This document shows positions 26,801-35,258 of a stretch of 64,000 nt of DNA, piece by piece. The DNA is from Sphingobacteriales bacterium (GTDB lineage Bacteria; Bacteroidota; Bacteroidia; Chitinophagales; CAIOSU01): NCBI GenBank assembly GCA_027486795.1, contig JAIXOI010000017.1, positions 1-64,000 of the forward strand, written 5' to 3'. The translations under genes and the position numbers were made by a program. The notes under the pieces were generated by a model. That model did not search any database. It was not told the origin of the DNA and saw nothing but the letters and a program-made list of their open reading frames with translations. Numbering within the stretch: position 1 is the stretch's first letter; every line of letters starts with the position of its first letter.

Positions 26801-29690
26801 TGAAACCAGGGTTGATAGAGCCATTGATAGCCATAAAGTTGGTGCTGCCAGTTGTGTGGTCGCTACCAAGGAAGGCAGGGTGCAAAGGAGTAGGGTTAGT
26901 TACTACCGCATAAGTACCTTCAGGTACCAAGTTGGTAGTAGTATATTGGTAGTTAGTACTAAAACCAGTATTACCCAATTCAAAAGCGCCATTTGCTACA
27001 AGCTCTTGGCCCGGTTGCTGACCAACTACTGTATAAGTAGTAGTTTGGGTAGGGCTTACCGTTACTGAAGAGCCCGTTTCGTTTACCAAGCTTCCACCAT
27101 TCCAGGTATAGAAGGTTGCACCTGTGGCAGATAATGAAGTGCTATCGCCTAGACAAATGTTTACGGTATCTGGTCCCGCATCAATAGTAATAGATGGCAA
27201 AGCAATCGTAACCACGTGGCTGCCAGTACAACCCGCAGCATCGGTTACCACTATTTCGTAAGTGCCAATGTTCAAACCTGAAAGGTCTTCGCTAGCGGCA
27301 GTAAAACCACTTGGGCCGCTCCAGCTAAAGGTAAATGGAGCCAAACCACCAGCAACAGTTATATCTATAGTAGCTGATGAAGGTGCGCATGGGCTGGTGC
27401 TCACATCGGTGATAGTAATTGAAGGACTAGCAACAACCGAAATCGAATCGGTTTTGGTACAACCAATGCTGTCGGTTACTGTTAGCGTGTACAATCCGTC
27501 TTGGAAAACGGTAGTGCTGGCGGTAGTTGCGCCATTGCTCCATAGGTAAGAACCTAAACCCGGAACAGCATTAAGTGCTACACCATTGGTACCAGGAACT
27601 ATTCCACCACAAACGGTAACCAAAGTGTCAGGTATTAGGTTGATGCCTGGCAAGGCGCTGATGCTTACATAAATGCTATCGTAAGCCGCACAACGGCTAG
27701 TAATCTCGGTCAAAGTAAGACCATACCAACCCGATTGGGTTACTGAAATAGATGGTTGGTTGCTACCAGTGCTCCATACATATTCAAAAGTACCAGCACG
27801 ACGTAATTGCAAGGTAAGAGGGCTGTTACAAGTACGCACATCAGGGCCAAGGGTTACCGATGGCAGCGAGAACGCAGTATAACGAGCAGTATCAGAAGCG
27901 GTACAACCTGCCGCGGTAGTAACGGTTACCGAATATACGCCAGTAGTGTTTACAGTAAGCGATGGCGATGTGCTGCCGTCGCTCCACAAATAAGATGCAA
28001 AGTTTGATGGACTAGCAAAGAAGGTATATGAACCACCACTGCACAAAGCAGTATCGTTGCCAAGGCTTACAGTTGCATTATTGCTGTTAAGTAAAGTAAC
28101 CGTGTCGCGAGAAGTACAGCCACTTGCGTCGGTAGCCTCTACAGTAATAACACCTGGAGTTGAAGTTGCAATAATTTGAGTGGTAGCAAAAATTTGAGAC
28201 GGATTGCCGGTGCTCCACAAGTAAGTGCTAAAGCCTTGTCCTGCATCCAAAGTAACAGCTACACCAGGGCAAACCGTGGTATCGTTAAACGAAATAAGGT
28301 TACGATTGCCGTTAGGGTTAAGGTTTACATTAATTTGATCACTGCCACTGCAACCAGTTCCGTCAGTAATAGTAACTGAGTAAGAGCCTGACTGGGTAAC
28401 TAACAAAGTAGAGTCGGTAGAGCCATTGCTCCATGCATAAGTATACACGCCGCTACCATTGGTAACTAGTGGGCTTAATGTAGCCGATGTAGCACAAAGA
28501 CTCAAATCAGGGCCTAGGTCAACATCTAATCCACCTACAAATACTGAGTAAGAGTAAACTTGGTTACCCACACTTGGGCAGGCATTATCTTGTACCGTAA
28601 CGGTAAAAATGTAAGGTGCACTGCGTGCTTGGCTTGCGCTAGGGGTCCAACAGAAAGTACCTGTTTGGTTATTGCCAGCGCTAGAAGTAAAAGTAGCACC
28701 GTTGATACCTGAGTTCCAAGTAATGGTTGTTGTTTGGCTCGCGTCAACGTCCGACGTGAAAATGTCGAAACAGAAGTTGCTACCAGCACAAACGTTTATA
28801 CTGTAATCAGTGCTGCCATTAACACCTGATGCGGTTGGCAAGGTATTGTTCGGGCAAGCTACTGCAATAAATTGCATATCGCGAATGGTAGAACCAATCA
28901 ACACGCCATTGCGGTACTCATCCACACGAACCGCAATAGCGGCATTTTGAGCAATGCTAGGAGTACCTGACATTTGACCAGTAGAATTGCTAAAAGAAAA
29001 TCCACTGGTTGTGGCCATCGGATTTGCTACGCTGTAGCCCGCTGCCCAAGGCACCACAGTACCTGGGTCTTGCAATGGCTGAATCAAGGTATATACCAAT
29101 GAGTCGCCATCTACATCAATAGCACCATGATTGTAAAAAAACTGGTTGCCAACGCACACAAAAGGCACTGGCAACGAAGTGAAAATAGATGAGTTGTTGC
29201 AAATATTTGGTGTAATGCCACGCAAAGTTGCCTCAACGAACAAATCTACCGAACCAGGGTTCTGTAGGTTGGTTACGGCCGAATTCCTTGCGTTCAAATC
29301 ATACCTTAATGTAAAATTGGTGCAACTTGTAGGGAAAGTATACGTACCAGTGTATGTATACTGTTGTATCCCTGGCAGGTTACCTCCGTTACAAGAGCTG
29401 TTGCCGATTTGCGATGGGCATAATTGAGTTACCTCAATAAAGCCCTGCTGTTGTAGGGTAATGCTTGTAGATGTGTTGTTACATCCATTGAGAATAGATA
29501 TAGCAGCCGAAGCAGGAGCAGAAATACCATCACAATCTCGATAAAATGTGAGCGTGAATTGGTATTGGTTGTTGCCTAAACAGTTGTAGGTTAGGTCAGC
29601 TCCAGCGGCGTGAGAGGCCCTTGCCTCACGCCATGAAAATAAACAACATGTCAGCAGACACGCTGCCAATAGCAGACGGTTAAGTTTCAT
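23868..29690 (-). CDS. Giant adhesin-like surface protein: Ig/SprB-like repeats, right-handed beta-helix, T9SS tag
   Basis: 1940 aa. A signal peptide (about 1-25) is followed by a conserved N-terminal module beginning SHAAGADLTYNCLG. Next come several tandem modules of about 80-90 residues, each with a Y-L/A-WSNGST core and a repeat end of the type GxYSVTVTDxxGC (about 385-890). A jelly-roll-like region follows (about 900-1065), then one more WSDGSTGQT module. A right-handed parallel beta-helix (about 1190-1600) is rich in N-x-F/V-x-x-N turns. The C-terminus (about 1855-1940, VYPNPTNGDVT) is a T9SS type A sorting domain. It is expected on the cell surface or secreted and may act in adhesion or glycan binding; no catalytic site is recognised. 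Confidence 0.9.
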   Translation of the reverse strand: MKLNRLLLAACLLTCCLFSWREARASHAAGADLTYNCLGNNQYQFTLTFYRDCDGISAPASAAISILNGCNNTSTSITLQQQGFIEVTQLCPSQIGNSSCNGGNLPGIQQYTYTGTYTFPTSCTNFTLRYDLNARNSAVTNLQNPGSVDLFVEATLRGITPNICNNSSIFTSLPVPFVCVGNQFFYNHGAIDVDGDSLVYTLIQPLQDPGTVVPWAAGYSVANPMATTSGFSFSNSTGQMSGTPSIAQNAAIAVRVDEYRNGVLIGSTIRDMQFIAVACPNNTLPTASGVNGSTDYSINVCAGSNFCFDIFTSDVDASQTTTITWNSGINGATFTSSAGNNQTGTFCWTPSASQARSAPYIFTVTVQDNACPSVGNQVYSYSVFVGGLDVDLGPDLSLCATSATLSPLVTNGSGVYTYAWSNGSTDSTLLVTQSGSYSVTITDGTGCSGSDQINVNLNPNGNRNLISFNDTTVCPGVAVTLDAGQGFSTYLWSTGNPSQIFATTQIIATSTPGVITVEATDASGCTSRDTVTLLNSNNATVSLGNDTALCSGGSYTFFASPSNFASYLWSDGSTSPSLTVNTTGVYSVTVTTAAGCTASDTARYTAFSLPSVTLGPDVRTCNSPLTLQLRRAGTFEYVWSTGSNQPSISVTQSGWYGLTLTEITSRCAAYDSIYVSISALPGINLIPDTLVTVCGGIVPGTNGVALNAVPGLGSYLWSNGATTASTTVFQDGLYTLTVTDSIGCTKTDSISVVASPSITITDVSTSPCAPSSATIDITVAGGLAPFTFSWSGPSGFTAASEDLSGLNIGTYEIVVTDAAGCTGSHVVTIALPSITIDAGPDTVNICLGDSTSLSATGATFYTWNGGSLVNETGSSVTVSPTQTTTYTVVGQQPGQELVANGAFELGNTGFSTNYQYTTTNLVPEGTYAVVTNPTPLHPAFLGSDHTTGSTNFMAINGSINPGFRVWCQTVSVIPNTDYNFSTWISTLVVSSPAELEFSIDGQLLGTPITAPNALNTWTQFFATWNSGSATTVEICIVNANTAAGGNDFGLDDISFTPVCTGTDQVTVVVNAPPTVNLGADDSLCIGSSTLLDAGQGFGSYLWSDGSTGQTLLVSAAGTYSVTVTDANGCTNSDTIALAPKLCCFPANFGNIFTLIDATNSSISTDAIWNGKYYVTVDMTVSNGATLDLTNVDVVFLPGTGITFTDGSQIRANNSVFRTCELDQYWDGFAFLDSSNGTFNESLVKNAEIGLNIETSSKLNVTNSEFYNNATGIRFDGASNFDGGITGNTFVSNEDRPEYLDAAGAVVTDFFGVKVFNSQLSGIISQNDFVNSVANGTVNNLYFGVYVNTSSVTVSGNKFTNMYRAFDLTGNGGSVTFENNTAEFTRRSYFDVYPIRITDVNSSPILVEGNTVTYSSLAQNNTNQVAIYVDNVRNLVISNNTLTGFATGVRLGGASRNIDVLGNTISDADRFGVYVIGGQNYDIEENIISNIGVSGIFLSNVRTQARVTANQIEIGAYNNTFGIRYVVTTGTVTAASVVFADNCVRNSFTAIQVQSNVANTVPTIRNNYLYNYQGHGLWSVGFTGSVGTCANYPAGAGRNSFISNYLAPFGTALDVRSDNATLQMQGNSSNLVINFPNVLVNTSCNTTSNTACGNQIGNNEGGGRGAGLLTQLLLFQQMIESTYPMTLNFDEYVLKGSYMTDIEAVTAENRMEYVLSMIDILSENGNTAEMDVLYAAISNSNVLSTNELAWVAYHYNVLVGNYTAAANALVAYQAQTPDQADLKSIETIRTQLLVDGRTSLQLTNNEITILKGIDDNRRTNAAIARDLVHTGISNHDYFFESLKVEPADNSIIDASDLTGDFVNVYPNPTNGDVTIEYNTTEASEDVSIRIVDVLGQVIYETPVTFTNGTLHLNMNNYANGAYFITVTGAKKVLANTKLIKF

Positions 29691-30029
29691 TAGTGTTTGG
29701 TTTATTATTAAATTAGTTTGCTTTCAATCACATTCTGGTCATTGTAAAATTTCTCTGGTCAGGAGAAAGGACGATGAAGGTACAATGAATTATATTACAT
29801 CGCAACCCTACATCTTACTTTTTTTTACAATTAACCGTCAGGTAATGTAAGTTCGAGTTTCAGTTTTGTCAATTCTTTTTTCCGAACACTGATGTGAAAT
29901 TTTCACATTTAACTTACAAACGTTTGCCAGTCAATATTTTGACCCTTTCTAAAAAGCTAAAATGACAATTTTGGGAACGTAATTCTTTGCCGATTTAATT
30001 CTTCTGATTGAATTTTGTATTTTTCTGCA
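29691..30029. other. Divergent intergenic region between the giant surface protein and the SDR gene
   Basis: 339 nt of AT-rich DNA with no reading frame and none of the repeat families found elsewhere. It must hold both promoters, but no good TAnnTTTG box was found. The notable feature is the palindrome at 29892-29908. Confidence 0.5.
29892..29908. promoter_or_regulatory. Operator-like palindrome ATGTGAAATTTTCACAT
   Basis: Perfect 8-bp arms around a single central base. The TGTGA...TCACA half-sites resemble Crp-type operators but with 5 rather than 6 spacer bases. It lies about 122 nt upstream of the SDR start and about 202 nt upstream of the giant surface-protein start. Confidence 0.45.
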
Positions 30030-30743
30030 ATGAAGAAAGTTATTATAGTAGGTGCCTCATCAGGCATTGGATATGACCTCGCAAAAGTTTTTTCTACAAA
30101 CGGATACGAAGTAGGGATAACTGCTCGCCGCTTAGACTTTTTAGAAAAGCTTCAAAAAGAGCTTCCTAATAAATCATACATCAGTAAAATGGATGTTGCC
30201 GACCCCGCCGCCGCAAGGGAAACCTTGGCCAAATTGGTCGACGAAATGGGCGGCATGGATATACTGGTGCTCAATGCCGGTATTGGCGACTCAAAACCCT
30301 CGTGGGAGTTTGAGCAGCAAATAATTATGGTAAACATGGCGGGGTTTACCGCGCTGGCAAACTGGGCCGTAAAATACTTTGAGCAGCAAGGCGGAGGGCA
30401 AATTGCCGGCATTTCGTCGGTGGCATCGGTGCGTGGCACCCATATTGCGACTGTTTACTCTGCTACAAAGGCCTATGTAAGCAGCTACATGGAGGGCTTG
30501 CAGCAACGTAGCAATCGCAGAAAATCGAACATTACCATTACCGATATTCGCCCAGGATTTGTGGCCACACCCATGACCCAAGAAAACAAAGGCATGTTTT
30601 GGGTAGCCTCAAGCCATAAGGCCGCAAAACAGATATACAGTGCCATTATCAACAAAAAACGGGTAGTGTATATTACCCGCCGCTGGTGGTTGGTAGCGCA
30701 GCTTATTAAGAGCATACCCGATTTCCTATGGTTGAGAGGATAG
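30030..30743 (+). CDS. Short-chain dehydrogenase/reductase
   Basis: 237 aa from the ATG at 30030. It is a classical SDR with the nucleotide-binding motif GASSGIG (about 8-14), LNAGIG in place of NNAG, Ser of the catalytic triad in ISSVAS, and the active-site YSATK (YxxxK). Specific substrate unknown; NADP preference is suggested by TARR at the end of the second strand. The stop codon is the first unit of a heptamer array that leads toward fabI. Confidence 0.92.
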   Translation: MKKVIIVGASSGIGYDLAKVFSTNGYEVGITARRLDFLEKLQKELPNKSYISKMDVADPAAARETLAKLVDEMGGMDILVLNAGIGDSKPSWEFEQQIIMVNMAGFTALANWAVKYFEQQGGGQIAGISSVASVRGTHIATVYSATKAYVSSYMEGLQQRSNRRKSNITITDIRPGFVATPMTQENKGMFWVASSHKAAKQIYSAIINKKRVVYITRRWWLVAQLIKSIPDFLWLRG

Positions 30744-30789
30744 TTGATGGACCATGGTCCATGGTCGATGGCCAATGATAGATAAATGA
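30741..30789. repeat. Heptamer array TGGTCCA-type, starting at the SDR stop codon
   Basis: Seven imperfect 7-bp units (TAGTTGA, TGGACCA, TGGTCCA, TGGTCGA, TGGCCAA, TGATAGA, TAAATGA). The first includes the SDR stop codon TAG. Confidence 0.75.
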
Positions 30790-30858
30790 TTATTGGATGA
30801 TTCGCTATTCGCATTCTGAAAAAACTTTGTGTTCTTTGTAGATATAAGTGCAGCAGCT

Positions 30859-30886
30859 ATGGACCATCGACTATGGACCGTAGACC
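30859..30886. repeat. Heptamer array ATGGACC x4 upstream of fabI
   Basis: Units ATGGACC, ATCGACT, ATGGACC and GTAGACC end 14 nt before the fabI start codon. They have the same base composition and period as the arrays at 8804 and 39610. Confidence 0.7.
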
Positions 30887-30900
30887 TAAAAAACAAACCA

Positions 30901-31707
30901 ATGCATAACTTGCTTAAAGGAAAGCGCGGTATCATTTTCGGCGCGTTAGACGAGAACTCCATTGCCTGGAAAGTAGCCCTTAAGGCTCACGAAGAAGGTG
31001 CCACCTTTGTATTGAGTAATGCGCCTGTGGCCCTGCGCTTTGGTAAAATAAACGAGTTGGCCGAGCTTACCGGTAGCCAAGTAATAGCTGCCGATGCCAC
31101 TAGCATGGAAGATTTGGAGAACCTTGTAACCCAAAGCATAACAATATTGGGCGGCAAGCTCGATTTTGTGCTGCATTCTATAGGCATGTCGCTAAACGTG
31201 CGCAAGGGCAAAGAATACCACGAACTGAACTACGACTTTTATCAAAAAACGCTGGACATTTCGGCTTTATCGTTTCATAAGGTATTGCAAGTATGCCATA
31301 AAAACGATGCCTTGAACGAATGGGCCTCGGTAGTAGCGCTTACCTATATAGCTGCGCAACGCGCTTTCCCAGGCTACAATGATATGGCCGATGCCAAAGC
31401 CTTGCTTGAAAGTATTGCCCGCAGCTATGGCTACCACTATGGCTTTGAGAAAAAAGTGCGCATCAATACCATCTCCCAATCGCCTACCCACACCACGGCC
31501 GGCTCGGGCGTGAAGGGCTTTGACGGCTTCTTTACCTATGCTGATAAGATATCGCCACTGGGAAATGCCAGCGCCGAAGACTGCGCCAACTTTGTGGTGG
31601 TTATGTTCAGCGACTTTACCCGAATGGTAACCATGCAAAACCTATACCACGACGGAGGTTTTAGTACTACCGGCGTAAGCCAGCGATTGATGGATGGGTT
31701 GGAATAG
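30901..31707 (+). CDS. fabI: Enoyl-[acyl-carrier-protein] reductase FabI-type
   Basis: 268 aa from the ATG at 30901; the upstream in-frame ATG at 30829 would translate the heptamer array. It opens MHNLLKGKRGIIFGALDENS, typical of Bacteroidota FabI, with the divergent SDR active site Y-x6-K in GYNDMADAK. It catalyses the last reduction of each fatty-acid elongation cycle using NAD(P)H. The segment HSIGMS also fits FabI. The stop TAG is immediately followed in phase by a heptamer array. Confidence 0.9.
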   Translation: MHNLLKGKRGIIFGALDENSIAWKVALKAHEEGATFVLSNAPVALRFGKINELAELTGSQVIAADATSMEDLENLVTQSITILGGKLDFVLHSIGMSLNVRKGKEYHELNYDFYQKTLDISALSFHKVLQVCHKNDALNEWASVVALTYIAAQRAFPGYNDMADAKALLESIARSYGYHYGFEKKVRINTISQSPTHTTAGSGVKGFDGFFTYADKISPLGNASAEDCANFVVVMFSDFTRMVTMQNLYHDGGFSTTGVSQRLMDGLE

Positions 31708-31760
31708 ACACAAGACGCAACCTGCCTGCCGGCAGGCAGGGACACAAGACACAAGACTAA
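31706..31760. repeat. AGACACA heptamer array at the fabI stop, interrupted by a palindrome
   Basis: Units AGACACA, AGACGCA, A[20-bp insert]GACACA, AGACACA, AGACTAA. The first A and G belong to the fabI stop TAG. Removing the insert restores a perfect heptamer. Confidence 0.85.
31721..31740. repeat. 20-bp perfect palindrome CCTGCCTGCCGGCAGGCAGG
   Basis: It is fully self-complementary and sits inside one heptamer unit, between its first and second bases. It is GC-rich (80%) in AT-richer surroundings. No other copy was found in the window. Confidence 0.9.
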
Positions 31761-31772
31761 CTCTCGCCATGA

Positions 31773-31888
31773 CGGATTTGCAATCCGCAACATAGCACAA
31801 GCATTTACAGGAGGTTTGATTACATAGTATGTGCCGGATTGCAAATCCGATGCTCTTACATTCGGATTTAGAAATCTGAATGGGCGGG
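31773..31888. repeat. CGGATT-hairpin element, copy A
   Basis: Three hairpins: CGGATT-TGC-AATCCG (31773-31787), CGGATT-GCA-AATCCG (31835-31849) and an imperfect TTCGGATTT/AAATCTGAA (31861-31880). The segment 31811-31888 is about 80% identical to 35046-35125. The rest of the gap up to 32188 is AT-rich with no recognised gene. Confidence 0.75.
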
Positions 31889-32188
31889 GTTATCATAAAA
31901 CTGTAATTTGAACAGAAAATGAGCCGCACTTTGATTTCAGAGCGCATTTTTTAGCGCTATTGCTTCATTAATATTACAGGCGATAACTTGGTTAAAAAAG
32001 GTGCAAAATATAGCGCTACCTTCTTGAAAATCAGACGAATATCAAATTTGTTACCTAACTGTAATAATTATTTGAAAATGCGCATTGAAATACCCATTTG
32101 CTATTTGCTTTTTATTGACCAATTGTTTTGATTTGGAATAATAATCCTAGATTAAATTGTAACTCATTACCCAAACCAAAATCCGACA

Positions 32189-34153
32189 ATGTTAAAACAA
32201 TTACTCAAAATCAGCCTAGCACTCCTACTGCTAGTAAGTGCTACTCCAGCCAATGCACAGCGAAACTGCGGTGCTATGGAGCACTTGCAAAACATGATAT
32301 TGCAAGACCCAAGCGTGTTGCAAAACCGCCAGAGCATTGAACAATTTACCCAGAACTGGATTATCAATAACCCTCAAGGCAATACCGGTAGGGCGTTGGT
32401 GACTATACCAGTAGTAGTGCATGTAGTTTACCGCACAACCACTGAGAACATTAGCGATGCCCAAATACAATCGCAGATAAATGTTTTGAATGCCGACTTT
32501 GCCAAGCTAAATGCCGACTGGACCAACACTCCTTCGGTTTTTCAAAGTTTGGTAGCCAATGTTGATGTACAGTTTTGCCTCGCGCAGCGCGACCCTAATG
32601 GTAATGCTTCTAACGGTATTGTTCGTAAATTAACCACCAGCACTTCATTTTCTACTAACGATAATGTAAAAAGAAGCGCCAACGGTGGTTCTGATGCTTG
32701 GCCCAGCAGCTCGTACTTAAACCTTTGGGTATGCAACATTAGCGGTGGAATTTTGGGCTATGCCCAGTTTCCTGGTGGCAGCGCCGCTACCGATGGTGTG
32801 GTGGTAAACTACAACGCGTTTGGTACCACGGGTACTGCTGCTGCACCTTTTAACAAAGGCCGCACCGCTACCCACGAAGTGGGTCACTGGTTAAACCTTT
32901 ACCACATTTGGGGCGACGACGGCACAGGCTGCACTGGTAGCGATAACGTTACCGACACGCCAAACCAAGGCGACGAAAATTATGGCTGCCCTACGTTTCC
33001 AACGGTATCGTGCAGCAATGGCCCTAACGGAGATCTGTACATGAACTATATGGACTACACCGATGACGCTTGTATGTTTATGTTTACCAATGGCCAAAAA
33101 GCGCGCATGCAAGCATTATTTGCAACAGGTGGCTTTAGGTCTTCTTTGCTTAACTCATTGGGTTGTGTGCCAGTAAGTACCACTGCATGCAATAGCCCAA
33201 CTGGCCTAAGTGCTAGCAACCTTACTACCACAGGTGCTACCCTTACTTGGAGCGCAGTTAGCGGTGCAACTAGCTACAATGTACAATACAAAACTAGTGC
33301 AGCTGCCACTTTCACAACTGCAAGTACCAGTGCTACTAGCTTTACCCTATCGGGCTTGGCAACTGGTACTACTTACAACTACCAGGTGCAAGCAGTTTGC
33401 AGCAGCGGCAGCAGCAACTATACTACCACAGGCAGCTTTACTACTGTTTCGGTTACTCCTACCTGCACCGATGTTTATGAGTCTAACAGTTCAACTTCGA
33501 CAGCTAAGACTATTCCGGTTAATACCGCCATCACAGCATTAATTGGTACTAGCACCGATAATGACTACTTTAAGTTTACTAACACCAGCAGCCAACGTCG
33601 AATAAAAATAACCTTGACTAATTTACCAGCTGATTATGACGTGGTGTTATACAATTCTAGAAGCAGACAAGTAGCTATCTCTCAAAGCAGTGGCACTGCC
33701 AGCGAGACGATTACTTATAACACCACAACTGTTGGTACTTACTACATCCGTGTATTGGGCTATGGCGGTGCATTTAATGCTAGCAATTGCTACACCCTTA
33801 CCGCTAACATTAGTGCTACTAACTTTAGGCTTGATGCCGCCGATGATGCAACTGATGCTGCCGATTTGGATTTGGCTAATGACAAGCCTGCTGTTTTTGA
33901 CCTAACCTTGGCACCTAACCCAAGCAATGGCAAATTGAACATCAGTATCTTTACTACCGAAAGCATGGAAAATGCCAACGTACAGGTATATGACCTTGCT
34001 GGCCGTGTAGTATTTGCGCAAACGCTAGGTAGCGTTGAAGCCGAGTTTAACACTGGCATCGACCTTAGCGCTTTGGAAAATGGTTTCTACTTTGTAGCCA
34101 TCAAAAACAACAGCCAAGTAAAACAAGTGCAGAAAATAATGATTGCGAAATAA
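32189..34153 (+). CDS. Secreted M43 (pappalysin-like) metalloprotease with FN3, PPC and T9SS domains
   Basis: 654 aa. Signal peptide 1-23 (ends ANAQ). The catalytic domain has the zinc motif HEVGHWLNLYH (229-239) and Met-turn NYMDY (286-290). A fibronectin type III domain (about 334-417), a pre-peptidase C-terminal PPC domain (about 425-545) and a T9SS sorting domain (about 580-654, APNPSNGKLNIS) follow. It should be an extracellular protease with carbohydrate- or protein-binding appendages. It shares the catalytic domain with the gene at 1-2675 but has different accessory domains. A strong terminator follows. Confidence 0.93.
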   Translation: MLKQLLKISLALLLLVSATPANAQRNCGAMEHLQNMILQDPSVLQNRQSIEQFTQNWIINNPQGNTGRALVTIPVVVHVVYRTTTENISDAQIQSQINVLNADFAKLNADWTNTPSVFQSLVANVDVQFCLAQRDPNGNASNGIVRKLTTSTSFSTNDNVKRSANGGSDAWPSSSYLNLWVCNISGGILGYAQFPGGSAATDGVVVNYNAFGTTGTAAAPFNKGRTATHEVGHWLNLYHIWGDDGTGCTGSDNVTDTPNQGDENYGCPTFPTVSCSNGPNGDLYMNYMDYTDDACMFMFTNGQKARMQALFATGGFRSSLLNSLGCVPVSTTACNSPTGLSASNLTTTGATLTWSAVSGATSYNVQYKTSAAATFTTASTSATSFTLSGLATGTTYNYQVQAVCSSGSSNYTTTGSFTTVSVTPTCTDVYESNSSTSTAKTIPVNTAITALIGTSTDNDYFKFTNTSSQRRIKITLTNLPADYDVVLYNSRSRQVAISQSSGTASETITYNTTTVGTYYIRVLGYGGAFNASNCYTLTANISATNFRLDAADDATDAADLDLANDKPAVFDLTLAPNPSNGKLNISIFTTESMENANVQVYDLAGRVVFAQTLGSVEAEFNTGIDLSALENGFYFVAIKNNSQVKQVQKIMIAK

Positions 34154-34181
34154 TACCCGCCTCCATTAAACCATACCCGAG

Positions 34182-34217
34182 CACCCCGTTTCTTTATTGA
34201 AGCGGGGTGTTTTTTTT
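34182..34217 (+). terminator. Intrinsic terminator after the M43 protease
   Basis: CACCCCGTTTC (34182-34192) pairs with GAAGCGGGGTG (11 bp, one G-U), followed by a run of eight T. It starts 28 nt past the stop codon. Confidence 0.9.
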
Positions 34218-34364
34218 GAATACTAGCTTACTTATCTGATAAGTTGCCATTCCGAGTTTCCGAATCAACTAAGCAGCATAAGAGTTAGTATGTGGCTCTT
34301 TTCATTGTATTTGCTAGATGGTACATCACTCAATCTAGTACTTGGATTTGGGAATTTGAAAGGG

Positions 34365-34380
34365 CGGATTTAGAAATCCG
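34365..34380. repeat. CGGATT hairpin, single copy
   Basis: CGGATTT-AG-AAATCCG is a perfect hairpin just past the end of the fasciclin gene. It is one of the dispersed hairpins of this type. Confidence 0.8.
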
Positions 34381-34406
34381 ATTGCGTGGATCAAGCAGAT
34401 ATATGT

Positions 34407-34928
34407 TTACTTCACAGGCATAAGCACGCCATCAATAAAGTGTACCACACCGTTGGTGCCCAATTTGTCGGCATAGGTAATGTAGGCTATAGTGCCCTGT
34501 GCATCGGTCAATTGCAATTTGCCATCGGCCAAGGTAGCCGTTAAGGTTTTGCCCAACATGGTTTTGAGTATCATTTTTCCATTGCCTTGGTTTATCCCTG
34601 CCACCAAGTCGGCTTTGGTGAGTTGCAAGGGCACTATATGGTAGTTGAGCAGGTTGGTGAGGGTAGTTTTGTTTTCGGGTTTAAACAAGTTCTCAAGGCT
34701 ACCCGCAGGTAGCTTGGCAAAAGCGGTATTGAGCGGCGCGAAAACAGTATACGGACCTTTACCCTCCAACGTTGTTACCAATTCGGCAGACTTTAGTCCT
34801 GCAGAAAAGTTAAACACCTTTTTAGAACCTTGAAGAATCTCGATAACACTATCGGTAACCGGCACAGGAGCCACGAAAGCCGTTAACACAATTCCCACAA
34901 ACAGCAGCGGCATAAAAGATTTGAACAT
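34407..34928 (-). CDS. Exported fasciclin (FAS1) domain protein
   Basis: 173 aa from the ATG at 34928; an ATG 9 nt further upstream is also possible. A signal peptide (MFKSFMPLLFVGIVLTAFVA) is followed by one FAS1 domain with the two conserved blocks: TVFAPLNTAFAKLP (H1) and, at the end, GVVHFIDGVLMP (H2), plus the YHIV motif between. FAS1 proteins mediate adhesion or bind small ligands at the cell surface. No sorting domain or lipobox is seen, so it is likely periplasmic. Confidence 0.92.
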   Translation of the reverse strand: MFKSFMPLLFVGIVLTAFVAPVPVTDSVIEILQGSKKVFNFSAGLKSAELVTTLEGKGPYTVFAPLNTAFAKLPAGSLENLFKPENKTTLTNLLNYHIVPLQLTKADLVAGINQGNGKMILKTMLGKTLTATLADGKLQLTDAQGTIAYITYADKLGTNGVVHFIDGVLMPVK

Positions 34929-35045
34929 ACCCAGCAATTGAAAACTTTACAAAGAATAACACCTAAAATTAATCAATTGTTGCCAATGAATATGCCGCTG
35001 CTCTTGCCAAATGTTAGTTACAGCAAGCTGTGGAAGTATTAGTTG

Positions 35046-35125
35046 GAGGTTCGTTTACCTAGTATTTGCCGGATTGCAAATCCGGTGCTCAGTGCATTCG
35101 GATTACAAATCCGAATGGGCGGGTG
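35046..35125. repeat. CGGATT-hairpin element, copy C
   Basis: Two perfect hairpins: CCGGATT-GCA-AATCCGG (35069-35085) and ATTCGGATT-ACA-AATCCGAAT (35096-35116). The whole 80-nt segment resembles copy A at 31811-31888. The 321-nt gap between the fasciclin gene and 35259 holds nothing else recognisable. Confidence 0.75.
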
Positions 35126-35258
35126 GTTTGTCCACATGTTATGTGCAACCACCCCCAACCCCTTCTTTTGCCAGCCCTGCACTGGCGCAGCCTAAGCAAA
35201 GTGACGGGGAGTAAATGGATAGAAGTTTAACTATATTTACAAAAGATAATAGACAGCA

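Noticed and set aside
24369..29427. Many plus-strand frames within the giant beta-helix gene
   Set aside because: Antisense to a repetitive coding sequence whose own frame has a signal peptide, clear domains and a sorting tag.
30829..30900. fabI start at 30829
   Set aside because: It translates a heptamer array. The ATG at 30901 fits the family start.
31536..31947. Minus-strand reading frames over the fabI end with peptides of the PAGRQ / PACRQAG type
   Set aside because: They are shadows of fabI plus translation of the 20-bp palindrome and hairpin repeats.
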